Positions 9,028 to 17,110 of a stretch of DNA of 64,000 nt are shown in pieces (positions within the stretch are counted from its first letter, which is position 1; each line of letters starts with the position of its first letter). The translations under genes were made by a program, and so were the position numbers. Source of the DNA: CAWGOF01 sp963824225 (lineage in GTDB: Bacteria > Acidobacteriota > Polarisedimenticolia > Polarisedimenticolales > Polarisedimenticolaceae); assembly GCA_963824225.1 (NCBI GenBank), contig CAWGOF010000003.1, positions 2,356,001-2,420,000 of the forward strand, given 5' to 3'. Below the pieces are notes generated by a model. That model ran no database searches. It had not been told where the DNA came from and worked only from the letters and a program-made list of their open reading frames with translations.

Positions 9028-9462
9028 CTACACCCGTCGGGCCCCGGCCGATCCACTTTTCAGAATCTCATCGTAGCCTCGGCCGCGGAACTGCAGGAGG
9101 CAGAAGCCGTTACCGAACGGGTCGGCCATGCGGGCCAAGCGACCCCACGCGCGCTCGTCGATCTGGCCCTCGAGCGTGGCGCCGGCCGAGAGAGCGCGCG
9201 CGACCGCGCCGTCGAGGTCGTCGACCGCGAAGTCGAGGTGCACCGGTGTCCAGTGCCGCCGATAGTCGCGTGACGACCGGGCGTCGGAAAAGGGACGCGT
9301 TCCGCTCGCCTGCTCCAGGAGGTAGATCGGCGAGGACGCACCGAGGATCTCGCACGCCTGTGCCCCCAGGTGCCGGCCGAGCGTCAGTCCCAGCCCCTGG
9401 ACGTAGAACCGGATCCCGCTTTCGAGATCGTCGACGTCGATGTTCACGAGGATATCCGCCAC
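9028..9462 (-). CDS. VOC-family protein
   Basis: 144 residues if begun at the GTG at 9462, one base after the stop of the upstream gene and preceded by GAGAGG. An ATG at 9504 is also in frame but would overlap that gene by 41 bp. The domain reads DILVNIDVDDLESGIRFYVQ, HLDFAVDDLDGAV and MADPFGNGFCLLQF, the last being the usual D-P-x-G-N end of glyoxalase/dioxygenase folds. Metal ligands would include the His of HLDF and an acidic residue of the C-terminal strand. The substrate is unknown. Confidence 0.83.
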   Translation of the reverse strand: MADILVNIDVDDLESGIRFYVQGLGLTLGRHLGAQACEILGASSPIYLLEQASGTRPFSDARSSRDYRRHWTPVHLDFAVDDLDGAVARALSAGATLEGQIDERAWGRLARMADPFGNGFCLLQFRGRGYDEILKSGSAGARRV

Positions 9463-9463
9463 G

Positions 9464-9949
9464 TCAGCGCCTCTCGACACGATCGTGGCCGCTACCTTGC
9501 GCATACGCCTCCTGGCGCAGCGCCGCAGCGAGCGCGACCACGCGCAGGCGCGTCTCGCGAGAGAACCACGAGCGGACGATCGGCTCGAGCGCCCAGGCAA
9601 GCCAACCGGGACGGGCGCGAAACTGATACCGAAACGTGACCCTCGTCCTGCCGCCGTCGACCGGCTCGAACTCCCACGCCCCCGCAAACGAGCGGAGCGG
9701 CCACGGTCCACGGGTCATCTTGACCGCGACCACCCGGGGCGGGAAGTACGAGACGTACTCCGTCTCCATCCCCATGCCCCATCGCGCCACGCACCACGCC
9801 CGGACTCCGACCGCCGGCGCCGACGCACCGCCGAGAAGCTCCGCGTGACGGAGGAACGGATCCCACGCGAGCCGACGAGCGTAGTCCTGTGTGACCGAGA
9901 ACACCGCGTCCGGGCTAGCATCGACGACCGCGCTGTGCTCAAACCTCAT
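9464..9949 (-). CDS. SRPBCC (START-like) domain protein
   Basis: 161 residues from the ATG at 9949 (MRFEHSAVVDASPDAVF); an in-frame start at 9970 would give seven more residues. The sequence follows the polyketide-cyclase/dehydrase pattern: an early beta-strand, PDAVFSVTQDYARRLAWDPF, central strands FPPRVVAVKMTRG and TRVTFRYQFRARPG, and a long amphipathic C-terminal helix. Such helix-grip folds bind hydrophobic ligands. The gene overlaps the GNAT gene by 11 bp and ends one base before the VOC start. Confidence 0.8.
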   Translation of the reverse strand: MRFEHSAVVDASPDAVFSVTQDYARRLAWDPFLRHAELLGGASAPAVGVRAWCVARWGMGMETEYVSYFPPRVVAVKMTRGPWPLRSFAGAWEFEPVDGGRTRVTFRYQFRARPGWLAWALEPIVRSWFSRETRLRVVALAAALRQEAYAQGSGHDRVERR

Positions 9950-10472
9950 CGGTCTTGCGCTCGGTGACATACGCGTAGAGCAGCTGATCGATCACGCGAC
10001 CGGCCTTGATCGCGCTCCGGCGCATCCGACCCTCGCAGACGAACCCGACCTTCTCGAGCACTCGACACGAGGCGCCGTTCCCGTCGAACGGTATGGCGTA
10101 GACCCGCGTCAACCCGTGCTCCCGGATCGCGTAGGCCGTGACCGCGGCCAGAGCCTCGCTCATGATGCCTCGGCCCCAGAACGCCTCACCGAGCCAGTAG
10201 CCGATCTCGGCGGAGATGCGCTCGATGTCGTCGTGGAGCCTGAAGCCGATACCGCCGACGGCTTCGTTTCCCACGGCGATCGCGAAGTTCGTCTCCGGCT
10301 CGCTGGCGAGGGCGGCCGCGATGAAGGCGTGCGCATGGGCCGGAGTGTACGGGTGCGGGAACCGATCGCGGAGATGGATCGCGACGCGCGGGTTGTTGGC
10401 GTGAACGGCGACCGAGTGCGCGTCGGTCTCGCGCCAGGACCGGACGTCGCACGTTCCGAGCTTCAGTTCCAT
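9939..10472 (-). CDS. RimJ/RimL-type GNAT N-acetyltransferase
   Basis: 177 residues from an ATG at 10472. It has the RimL-like layout: an N-terminal strand LGTCDVRSW, then FAIAVGNEAVGGIGF, the AIEIGYWLG-type strand (SAEIGYWLGEAFWGRGIMSEAL) holding the acetyl-CoA loop, and NGASCRVLEKVGF before the end. Family members acetylate ribosomal proteins or small molecules. It is the first clear gene of the uninterrupted minus-strand chain down to 1049. Confidence 0.87.
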   Translation of the reverse strand: MELKLGTCDVRSWRETDAHSVAVHANNPRVAIHLRDRFPHPYTPAHAHAFIAAALASEPETNFAIAVGNEAVGGIGFRLHDDIERISAEIGYWLGEAFWGRGIMSEALAAVTAYAIREHGLTRVYAIPFDGNGASCRVLEKVGFVCEGRMRRSAIKAGRVIDQLLYAYVTERKTDEV

Positions 10473-10482
10473 GCAGGTGCCG

Positions 10483-10623
10483 TCAGCGTCGGCCCAACCA
10501 ATCCTGGTACTGTTTCCAGTCGGCGTCGATGAAGAGCAGCCTACGAATGTCCGAGGAGTTCACCGCGGCCAATAGCTCTGCCGTGGCCTGCTGGATCGCG
10601 GCACGATCGTCGTCGATCGGCAA
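10483..10623 (-). pseudogene. 46-codon frame resembling the N-terminus of a SnoaL/DUF4440 protein
   Basis: Immediately after the cupin stop the same frame reopens with TTG and runs for 46 codons to a TGA at 10483. The translation begins LPIDDDRAAIQQATAELLAA and continues with VNSSDIRRLL, which matches the first helix of DUF4440/SnoaL proteins, but the rest of that fold is missing. It is either a truncated relic or a very small gene. A complete DUF4440 pair is present at 2311-3138, so this may be a leftover of a related copy. Confidence 0.35.
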
Positions 10624-11061
10624 CTACGTCCCCGGCATCACGGGACGCAGCCCGTGCCGCCGCATGACTTCCATGATCCGCTGAACGTCTGGCGGCCCGC
10701 CCGCATTGACCACGTCGCCGATCTCGCGGAAGTAGCCCGGACCGAGCAACCCCGGCGTGATCACGCTGAGCTCCCGCGCGTCCTGGGTCTCGGCGTTCGT
10801 GAAGTGGTGCACCTGCCCCCGCGGAATGAACAGGACGTCGCCCGGGCCTACGCGCACCTGCCGCTCACCGACGGTCCAGGTCAAGACGCCGGCGAGCCCA
10901 TACAGCGTCTCGTCGAACGCTTCGTGGCTGTGCGGCACCGGAACGCGGGCCTGCGCCGGCACGAGAAACTCGAACACCGTGAGGTTCCCGCCGGTCTCCT
11001 CGCTCGTCAGCCGGAACCGGATCTCGATCGGACCGGCGCGGATCACGTCGTCTTGCATCAC
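10624..11061 (-). CDS. Cupin-domain protein
   Basis: 145 residues from ATG 11061 (a second ATG follows directly). The first cupin motif is complete, HSHEAFDETLYGLAG near residues 43-57, and the second is PGDVLFIPRGQVHHF, so a metal site of two His, one Glu and one His is present. The C-terminal part (PGLLGPGYFREIGD) is typical of quercetinase-like and sugar-isomerase-like cupins. The substrate is unknown. The 144 bp upstream are non-coding and may hold its promoter. Confidence 0.85.
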   Translation of the reverse strand: MMQDDVIRAGPIEIRFRLTSEETGGNLTVFEFLVPAQARVPVPHSHEAFDETLYGLAGVLTWTVGERQVRVGPGDVLFIPRGQVHHFTNAETQDARELSVITPGLLGPGYFREIGDVVNAGGPPDVQRIMEVMRRHGLRPVMPGT

Positions 11062-11205
11062 TCGCGCTCCTCCGTCAAGGCTGACCCCAGAAGAGCGATC
11101 ATACGCCGGTCTGGATGACCACGAGCTCAGCGACAGGAAGTGAACGGGCCTATGACTTCTCCCCCGATCGCGGAGGAGTCGGCCGGGATCGATTTGCCCG
11201 GCCGA

Positions 11206-11664
11206 TCAGCGCGAGCTCGTGGCCCCGGCGGCAGCGTGCTGCGGCTCGCCGATCGCGGCCAGCGTTTCGGCCACGCTCTGTGGACTCTCGCGCGAGACCT
11301 CGCGCGCGATGTCGTTGAGCGACAGGATCCCCACCAGCCGGCCGTCGAGACCGGTCACCGGCAGCCGCCGGACCTGACGCTCCTGCATGACCCGCTCGGC
11401 GCGGTCGAGCGTGTCCTCCGGGCGCAGCGCCAACACGGTCTTGCTCATCGCCACGCTGACCGGAAGCTCGTGGAGCGCCTTGCGCTGGTGCAGGGCCGCC
11501 ATGCAAGCGTCACGGTCGGTCAGCATGGCGACGACCTTCGATTCCCGATCGACGATCGGCACCACGCCGCAGTCGCCATCCCACATGATGCGGCAGGCGC
11601 TCTCGAGCGTCTCGTCCACGCGACAGGAGCGCGCGCCTCTCGTCATGACATCGTCGACTCTCAT
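11206..11664 (-). CDS. Two-CBS-domain protein
   Basis: 152 residues. Two CBS motifs are visible: MRVDDVMTRGARSCRVDETL...VVAMLTDRDACMAAL and SMSKTVLALRPEDTL-like...LVGILSLNDIAREV. Stand-alone CBS pairs bind adenine nucleotides and sense energy state or regulate partner proteins. A GAGGTG ribosome site precedes the ATG at 11664. It is divergent from the small basic protein genes at 11876, leaving 211 bp between them. Confidence 0.88.
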   Translation of the reverse strand: MRVDDVMTRGARSCRVDETLESACRIMWDGDCGVVPIVDRESKVVAMLTDRDACMAALHQRKALHELPVSVAMSKTVLALRPEDTLDRAERVMQERQVRRLPVTGLDGRLVGILSLNDIAREVSRESPQSVAETLAAIGEPQHAAAGATSSR

Positions 11665-11875
11665 ACGTCACCTCTTCGGCCCCGAGGCCGAGCAGGTCGC
11701 CGCAAGCGACGGGCCAACCCGGGGTTCCCTAGCTCCGGGGAAGAACGACGTTCGCTCGTTCTCGAAGGCACGCCTTACAACGCGGGTTGGGCGAGATTGC
11801 AAGGAACGTCCCGTTGTTCCACGAATGGGCGTGCGGCGCACTTCTTGCCTACCGCATCACCGGAGTGCGAAGCCC

Positions 11876-12028
11876 ATGATCCGGAAGCTGAAGTCCGGGA
11901 AGTACCGCCTGTACTCGAGAAAGAAGGACCCCCGCACGGGGCGGCGCCGGAACCTCGGCACGTTCGCCTCGCTCGAGAAGGCCAAGCGCCACGAGCGCGC
12001 GGTCCAGTACTTCAAACGCGCGTCGTAG
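11876..12028 (+). CDS. Small 50-residue basic protein
   Basis: 50 residues from ATG 11876: MIRKLKSGKYRLYSRKKDPR, then TGRRRNLGTF and EKAKRHERAVQYFKR. The fold looks like a short beta-hairpin (KYRLYSRKK) and one helix. I recall this as a recurrent uncharacterised small protein of Gram-negative bacteria, often placed next to the DUF6496-type gene that follows here 12 bp downstream. It is very basic, so nucleic-acid binding is a reasonable guess but not shown. A longer upstream frame lacks coding character. Confidence 0.75.
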   Translation: MIRKLKSGKYRLYSRKKDPRTGRRRNLGTFASLEKAKRHERAVQYFKRAS

Positions 12029-12040
12029 CCGGAGGCTCCC

Positions 12041-12499
12041 ATGCCAGAGAAAGAAGTCGTCGAACGCGCTCGCAAGAAGGCACGTCAGGGAAAATCGCCG
12101 TCGACCCAGGCCGGCGAGTTCGTACGCGAAGAGATCCATCACGTCCGTGAGGGAAAGCACGGCGCGCGCTCGGCGAAGCAGGCCATCGCGATCGGCCTGT
12201 CCAAAGCGCGCCGCGCCGGGGTCAAGCTCGGCCCGCCGCCCGAGGGCAAGGCGCCGAAGCCCCGGACCGGCGCCCCGTCGCGCCGGCGCTCGCGTGCCGT
12301 GACCAAGGCGCTCAAGAAGGAGCCGCGGTCGAGCGCCTCATCCCGGGCGCTGGCGCGTCAGGCGCGGCGCAGCGCTGCCGCGCGAGGTGCCAAGAGCCGC
12401 CGCGCTGCGGCGCGGAAAGCGATCCAGACGAAAGGCCGCACCGGTTTGCGGCAGGCCGCGCGCAAGGCGGCCCGCACCCGCAAGCGCCACGCCGCCTGA
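12041..12499 (+). CDS. DUF6496-like Lys/Arg/Ala-rich protein
   Basis: 152 residues with a GGAGG ribosome site before ATG 12041. Residues 1-60 (VVERARKKARQGKSPSTQAGEF, IHHVREGKHGARSAKQAIAIGLSKARRAGVKL) match the conserved head of DUF6496-like proteins. The rest is a low-complexity Ala/Arg/Lys tail resembling histone H1 or bacterial Hc1-type DNA-binding tails. It forms a two-gene unit with the 50-residue protein. A nucleoid or RNA-binding role is inferred from composition only. Confidence 0.75.
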   Translation: MPEKEVVERARKKARQGKSPSTQAGEFVREEIHHVREGKHGARSAKQAIAIGLSKARRAGVKLGPPPEGKAPKPRTGAPSRRRSRAVTKALKKEPRSSASSRALARQARRSAAARGAKSRRAAARKAIQTKGRTGLRQAARKAARTRKRHAA

Positions 12500-12585
12500 A
12501 ACGGTCGGCATCAGGGAAACTCCGCACGCTCGGCGGTGGACTCCCCTCATGTCGGAAAACCCTCGTCGCTGGCACTCTCTATTGG

Positions 12586-13236
12586 ATGGACTCAATCGCT
12601 CCCGAAGATGCCGCCAGTGCGGAGGTGCTCGCCATCACGCTGGCCGATGCCATTGCCGCCGTCGAGCGGGCGGGGATCGACTACCTCCTCGTCGGGGGTC
12701 TCGCGGTCGTCGCGCTGGGGCGGTTGCGGCACAGCCGGGACATCGATCTCCTGGTTCGTCCCGACGATGCTCGCACGGCGCTCGAAGCGCTGGGCCGCGC
12801 CGGGTTCGAGACCAAGGACGTCAACCCGCACTGGATCTTCAAGGCGTTTCGCGGCGAGCTGCAGGTCGATCTGATCTTCAAGCTGCGCGGAGACATCTAC
12901 CTCGACGAGGAGATGTTGCGGCGCTCAGGCGTCGAGACCTACAGAGGGATCCGCGTCCGGGTCGCTCCCGCGGAGGACCTGATCGTCATCAAGGCCCTGA
13001 CCCACGACGAGGAGACACCGCGCCACTGGCACGATGCGCTGGCGCTGATCGCCCGCGGCGGTCTCGACTGGGACTACCTGCTGCGCCGGGCCACCAAGGG
13101 TCCACGACGCGTCCTCAGTCTCTTGCACTACGCCACGTCGCTCGATCTCCTGGTTCCGCTCGGGCCGCTGCGACTGCTGAGCGCGCTCGTGCTCGATCCA
13201 GAGGCCGGTGTGGAAGATGAAAAGCAGCACGGATGA
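12586..13236 (+). CDS. Nucleotidyltransferase-fold protein (DUF6036/AbiEii-like)
   Basis: 216 residues. The minimal nucleotidyltransferase motif is clear: LLVGGLAVVALG near residues 33-44 and HSRDIDLLV with the Asp-x-Asp pair about 15 residues later, then ELQVDLIF as the third acidic strand. The C-terminal helices resemble the AbiEii/DUF6036 group, which includes abortive-infection toxins and unknown enzymes. No antitoxin gene such as AbiEi is beside it, so a toxin-antitoxin role is not supported. The BON gene starts inside its last codons. Confidence 0.78.
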   Translation: MDSIAPEDAASAEVLAITLADAIAAVERAGIDYLLVGGLAVVALGRLRHSRDIDLLVRPDDARTALEALGRAGFETKDVNPHWIFKAFRGELQVDLIFKLRGDIYLDEEMLRRSGVETYRGIRVRVAPAEDLIVIKALTHDEETPRHWHDALALIARGGLDWDYLLRRATKGPRRVLSLLHYATSLDLLVPLGPLRLLSALVLDPEAGVEDEKQHG

Positions 13237-13471
13237 GAGCGTCTACCGTGCCGAGCGCGTGCGCGAGTCGCTCGCGTGCGAGCCGGAGGTGTCCGAGCTG
13301 GGGCTCGAGGTCGTCATCGTCGATGATCGGATCGTGCTCCGCGGCACGCTGACGAGCGACCGGCGCAAGGCTCAGGTGCTCGAGCACGTGCGGCGTCTGT
13401 GCCCCGATCTCGAGATCGGCGACGAGCTGCGGATCGAGGTCCTGCGGGGGCCGAAGACGGAGTCCGTGTGA
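13217..13471 (+). CDS. BON-domain protein
   Basis: 84 residues from ATG 13217 with GGAAG just upstream; a GTG at 13208 would add three residues. The sequence follows the BON pattern: a first helix (YRAERVRESLA), then LGLEVVIVDDRIVLRGTLTSDRRKAQVLEHV, where the Gly before the second helix is conserved. BON domains bind phospholipid or other surfaces. No signal peptide is present, so it is cytoplasmic, unlike OsmY. It overlaps its upstream neighbour by 20 bp and its downstream neighbour by 4 bp. Confidence 0.72.
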   Translation: MKSSTDESVYRAERVRESLACEPEVSELGLEVVIVDDRIVLRGTLTSDRRKAQVLEHVRRLCPDLEIGDELRIEVLRGPKTESV

Positions 13472-14259
13472 TCCGCATCGCCGCGGTGGGGGACGTCCAC
13501 GTCGGCGAAGACTCGGACGAGCGATTCGAGCCATGGATCGATCGCGTGTGCGCCGAGGCCGACGCGCTCTTGCTTGCGGGCGACCTCACGCGCTCGGGCG
13601 CTCCGTCCGAGGCGGCGCGGCTGGCCGAGGAGCTGGCACGGATCCACATACCGATCGTCACCGTGCTCGGAAACCACGACTACCAGGCGGAGAAGCAGGA
13701 CGAGATCGCCGGGCTACTGCGCGACGTCGGGGTCCACGTCCTCGAGGGGGACAGCGTGGTCCTGCGCGTCGGCGACTCGAAGCTCGGGATCGCCGGGACG
13801 AAAGGGTTCGGCGGGGGGTTCGCCGGTGCCTGCGGGAGCGACTTCGGCGAGCCCGAGATGAAAACGTTCGTCCGGCTGACCAAGCGCCTCGCGGGCGAGC
13901 TGCAGGAGCAACTCGCCCTGCTCGACGCCGATGCGCGCGTCGCGCTGCTGCACTACGCTCCGATCCCCGAGACGCTCGAGGGTGAGCGGCTCGAGATCTT
14001 CCCGTTCCTGGGAAGCTACCTGCTCGCCGAAGCCGTCGATGCTTCGAAACCCGACCTCGTCCTCCACGGCCACGCGCACAGGGGGCGCGAGGTCGGCGTG
14101 ACGCCGGGTGGGATCCCCGTCCGGAACGTCGCCCGATCGGTGATCAAGCGCCCGTACAAGATCTACCGGCTCGGGGAGAACCCGCGTCTCGAGCACGCCG
14201 ACACGACCGTCGAAGCGCTCGACGTCTTCCCCCTGCGGTTGGGATTCAGGCCGGTTTGA
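13468..14259 (+). CDS. Calcineurin-like metallophosphoesterase
   Basis: 263 residues from the GTG at 13468, which overlaps the BON stop as GTGA. The metal motifs are present: GDVHVG near residue 8, AGDLTRSG near 38, GNHDYQ near 70, HYAP near 155 and HGHAHRG near 202. This is the DxH-GDxxD-GNHD-H-GHxH set, with the second Asp replaced by Arg/Ser in GDLTRSG. It probably hydrolyses a phosphoester, with target unknown. Its 3' end overlaps the convergent lnt gene by 14 bp. Confidence 0.87.
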   Translation: MIRIAAVGDVHVGEDSDERFEPWIDRVCAEADALLLAGDLTRSGAPSEAARLAEELARIHIPIVTVLGNHDYQAEKQDEIAGLLRDVGVHVLEGDSVVLRVGDSKLGIAGTKGFGGGFAGACGSDFGEPEMKTFVRLTKRLAGELQEQLALLDADARVALLHYAPIPETLEGERLEIFPFLGSYLLAEAVDASKPDLVLHGHAHRGREVGVTPGGIPVRNVARSVIKRPYKIYRLGENPRLEHADTTVEALDVFPLRLGFRPV

Positions 14260-15796
14260 CGCGGCCTCGTCGCGCGAGCCACAGCGCCGCAGCGAGCGCG
14301 ACCGCGGCGGCGGCGACCGTGACGTCGCCCGTGCGGTCGTAGATCGTCGGCGCGGCGCCCAGCTGCACGTCGTGCGCGGCGAACGCCTCCTCGAACAGCC
14401 GCGTGCGCTCGTGGTACCGGCCCTTGCGGTCGACGAAGCCCGAGATGCCGGTGTTCGCCACGCGCACGAACTCGGTCCGGTTCTCGATTGCGCGCAGACG
14501 CACCGCGTTCGCCAGGTACTGCTGGAACGGCGTGCGCCCGTACCACGCGTCGTTGGTCATGACGACCTGCAGATCGGCGCCGGCGTTGCGCAGCCGCCGT
14601 GCCCGGTCGGGGAACAGCTGCTCGTAGCACACGAGCACGCCGGCTCGCGCGCCATCGACGTCGATCACGACGTCCGCCGGCCCGGAGTCGAACCCTCCGG
14701 AGAGCCAGCGCCAGTTCCCGCCACGCCCCTCGACGAGCGGCCCGAGCCAGCGCCGGAACGGCGTGGCCTCGACGAACGGGACGAGGTACACCTTCGCGCC
14801 CCACGCGGGATCGATCGTCCCATCGCGCCCGACGTGGACCGCCGCGTTGTACAGGTCGTAGTCGTCCTTCGTGCGAACGCGGTAGTACTCGACGCCGACG
14901 AGAAACGCGTCGTCGAGCTCGCGCGCGAGCGCCTGCACCTCGGGCATGACGTAGGTCTGCGGCTCCTCGAGCCGGTGGACGATCGGGTACGGCCGCGCGC
15001 TCTCGGGCCACACGATCAGCTCCGGGTCGAGGCGGTCGGCCTGCCGCGACAGCTCGACGAGGCGGTCGCGTTGGCCTTGCTCTGTGCCCTGGCCGTGCTT
15101 CACGTCGAGCGGAATGTTCGGCTGGACGAGTGCGACGCGGATCGTGCTCGTCGTCGGCTCGTCGCGCAGCCAGGTCCAGCCGTCGTACGCCAGCACGGCG
15201 ACGAGCAGCGCGCCGAGCGCGACGGCCGAGACTCGCCGCTCGCGTGGACGCGGGGCGAGCAGGGCACCATGCAGCAGTCCGTTCACGGCCAGGGCGAACG
15301 CCCCGACGCCGTAATGGCCCACGAGGTCTGCGAACTGGATCAGGAACGGGTACTGGGCCAGCGCATGCGCCGGGTGGTCGCCGGGCATCCTCAGATCCCC
15401 GAACGTCTGCAGCCAGTCGATCGGGATCCAGGTCGCGGGCAGGAGCACGCCCCAGCCGATCCCGGTGCGCCGCCTGAGCCATGCGGCGAGCATGAGGCAC
15501 CCGGCGATCCGCGCGGCGAGCGCGGCGGCGAAGGCCAGATAGAGCAGCGCCGCGAGCCACGAGAAGTGCAGCATCGCGATGCAGAAGTGCAGGCCGAAGA
15601 GCGCAGCGACGAAGCCGAAGAGGAATCCGCCCTGGAAGCGCTTGTAGCTCGCCCCCTCGGGCTGCCGGTCGAGCCAGTGGAGCACCGGCACGAACGCGAC
15701 GAAGGTCGGTACGACGAGTGGGACGTAGTACCCCGCCCCGTAGAGCGCGCCGCCCACGGCGAGCGCAGCCCAGCCGCTCGCTCGGGATCGCGTCAC
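14246..15796 (-). CDS. lnt: Apolipoprotein N-acyltransferase
   Basis: 516 residues, the normal Lnt length. The N-terminal half is a bundle of membrane helices (PTFVAFVPVLHW, GGFLFGFVAALFGLHF, LLYLAFAAALAARIAG). The C-terminal half is the nitrilase domain with the catalytic triad Glu in VWPESA, Lys in GAKVYLVPF and Cys in VLVCYEQLF; a last membrane helix follows (VAAAAVALAAALWLA). It adds the third acyl chain to lipoproteins in the inner membrane, evidence for a Gram-negative cell. It starts 4 bp after fabF, so the two are probably one transcript. Confidence 0.93.
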   Translation of the reverse strand: MTRSRASGWAALAVGGALYGAGYYVPLVVPTFVAFVPVLHWLDRQPEGASYKRFQGGFLFGFVAALFGLHFCIAMLHFSWLAALLYLAFAAALAARIAGCLMLAAWLRRRTGIGWGVLLPATWIPIDWLQTFGDLRMPGDHPAHALAQYPFLIQFADLVGHYGVGAFALAVNGLLHGALLAPRPRERRVSAVALGALLVAVLAYDGWTWLRDEPTTSTIRVALVQPNIPLDVKHGQGTEQGQRDRLVELSRQADRLDPELIVWPESARPYPIVHRLEEPQTYVMPEVQALARELDDAFLVGVEYYRVRTKDDYDLYNAAVHVGRDGTIDPAWGAKVYLVPFVEATPFRRWLGPLVEGRGGNWRWLSGGFDSGPADVVIDVDGARAGVLVCYEQLFPDRARRLRNAGADLQVVMTNDAWYGRTPFQQYLANAVRLRAIENRTEFVRVANTGISGFVDRKGRYHERTRLFEEAFAAHDVQLGAAPTIYDRTGDVTVAAAAVALAAALWLARRGRVKPA

Positions 15797-15800
15797 GCGC

Positions 15801-17093
15801 TCAGTCGCGGGCCAGGACCAGGCATGCGTTGTGGCCTCCGAACCCGTAGGACAGCTTCAGGCACACGCGCACATCCGCGGTCCGCGGCTTGTTCGCCACG
15901 ACATCGAGGTCGCAGTCCGGGTCGGGGGTTTCGTAGTTGATCGTCGGCGCGAGAACCCCCTCGCGTAACGACAGCGCCGCCGCGGCGGTCTCGAGCGGCC
16001 CCGAGGCCGCGATCCCATGGCCGGTCATCGACTTCAGGCCGGTCACGGCGATCCGATCGGTGTGCGGGCCGAAATGGGCGCGGATCGCACGGGCCTCGGT
16101 CTTGTCGTTCAGCTGCGTCGAGGTCCCATGGGCGCTGATCGCGTCGACGGCCTCTCGCTCGAGCCCGGCCGAGCGCAGCGCCCCATCGAGCAATGCCACG
16201 ATCGAGCGCCCGCTCTCGTCGAGCTGCATCATCGACCGCGCGTCGCAGTTCGTCGCATACCCCGCGACGCGGGCGTAGCTCGTTGCTCCGCGGGCCTGTG
16301 CGTGCTCCTGGGCCTCGAGCACGAGGATCGTCGCGCCCTCGCCAAGCACGAACCCGTCCCGATGGAGGTCGAACGGTCGACTCGCTCGCTCGGGGTCCTG
16401 GTTGCGCGTCGACATCGTGTGCAGGCGGTCGAAGCCCATCAGGCCGTAGGCGTCGTGGTCCGAGACGACCGCCTCGGCGCCGCCGGCGAGCGCGACGTCG
16501 GCCTCGCCCGCGCGCAGGATCCGGAACGCGTCGCCGATGGCCATCGTCCCCGCAGCACAGGCGGTCGAGAGCGCCTTGCACTCGCCGCGGGCACCGGTGC
16601 GGATCGCGATCTGGCCCGCCGGGGCGTTGGGGATCAGCATCGGCAGGGCGTAGCGCTTCACGGCCGACTTCGACCGGGTCTCGCGCCACGTGCCGTGCGA
16701 TTGCTCGACCGTGGTCAGTCCGCCGATCCCCGATCCGATGATCGTGGCCACGCGCGCCGGATCGATCCCGGCGATCCGGCTCTCGCCGTCGCGCTCGGGA
16801 TCGGCCTCGAACCCGAGACCCGCGTCGCCCAGCGCCTCGAGCGCCGCGACGATGCCGAACTGGCACACGCGGTCGAGCAGCCGCGCATCCTTGGCCGGGA
16901 TGCCGAGCTGCTCGGGGTCGAAATCGGCGACAGGAGCGCCGATCTGGGTTGCGAGTCCAGTCTCTCGAACCCACGGAGAGTCGAGCCGGCGCACGCCCGA
17001 GCGACCCGCGAGACACGCTTGCCAGAACCGCTTGCGGGAGACGCCGATCGGCGAGACGACACCGATGCCCGTGATCAGGACGTGCCGGGTCAT
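15801..17093 (-). CDS. fabF: 3-oxoacyl-ACP synthase II (FabF-type)
   Basis: 430 residues. Catalytic residues are all visible: Cys in ALSTACAAGTM, His in AHGTSTQLND and His in KSMTGH, with GFGGHN near the end. These make it a condensing enzyme that extends acyl-ACP with malonyl-ACP. No acpP, fabD or fabG lies beside it, and the KSMTGHGIAASG segment differs from the common GHLLGAAG. A specialised rather than core FAS role is therefore possible. It is divergent from the CYTH gene with only 17 bp between starts. Confidence 0.88.
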   Translation of the reverse strand: MTRHVLITGIGVVSPIGVSRKRFWQACLAGRSGVRRLDSPWVRETGLATQIGAPVADFDPEQLGIPAKDARLLDRVCQFGIVAALEALGDAGLGFEADPERDGESRIAGIDPARVATIIGSGIGGLTTVEQSHGTWRETRSKSAVKRYALPMLIPNAPAGQIAIRTGARGECKALSTACAAGTMAIGDAFRILRAGEADVALAGGAEAVVSDHDAYGLMGFDRLHTMSTRNQDPERASRPFDLHRDGFVLGEGATILVLEAQEHAQARGATSYARVAGYATNCDARSMMQLDESGRSIVALLDGALRSAGLEREAVDAISAHGTSTQLNDKTEARAIRAHFGPHTDRIAVTGLKSMTGHGIAASGPLETAAAALSLREGVLAPTINYETPDPDCDLDVVANKPRTADVRVCLKLSYGFGGHNACLVLARD

Positions 17094-17110
17094 CGGCGGC
17101 GGATGCTATC

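Noticed and set aside
1049..11061. Antibiotic biosynthetic gene cluster
   Set aside because: Tailoring-type enzymes are many, but there is no NRPS, PKS, terpene synthase, lanthipeptide gene or exporter, so no core scaffold can be named.
12586..13236. AbiEii-type toxin-antitoxin system
   Set aside because: Only the nucleotidyltransferase fold is present; no antitoxin gene is adjacent, the neighbours being a BON protein and a phosphoesterase.
15801..17093. GFGGHN in FabF as an active-site change
   Set aside because: His in place of Thr at this position is common in condensing enzymes, and the catalytic Cys and two His are present.
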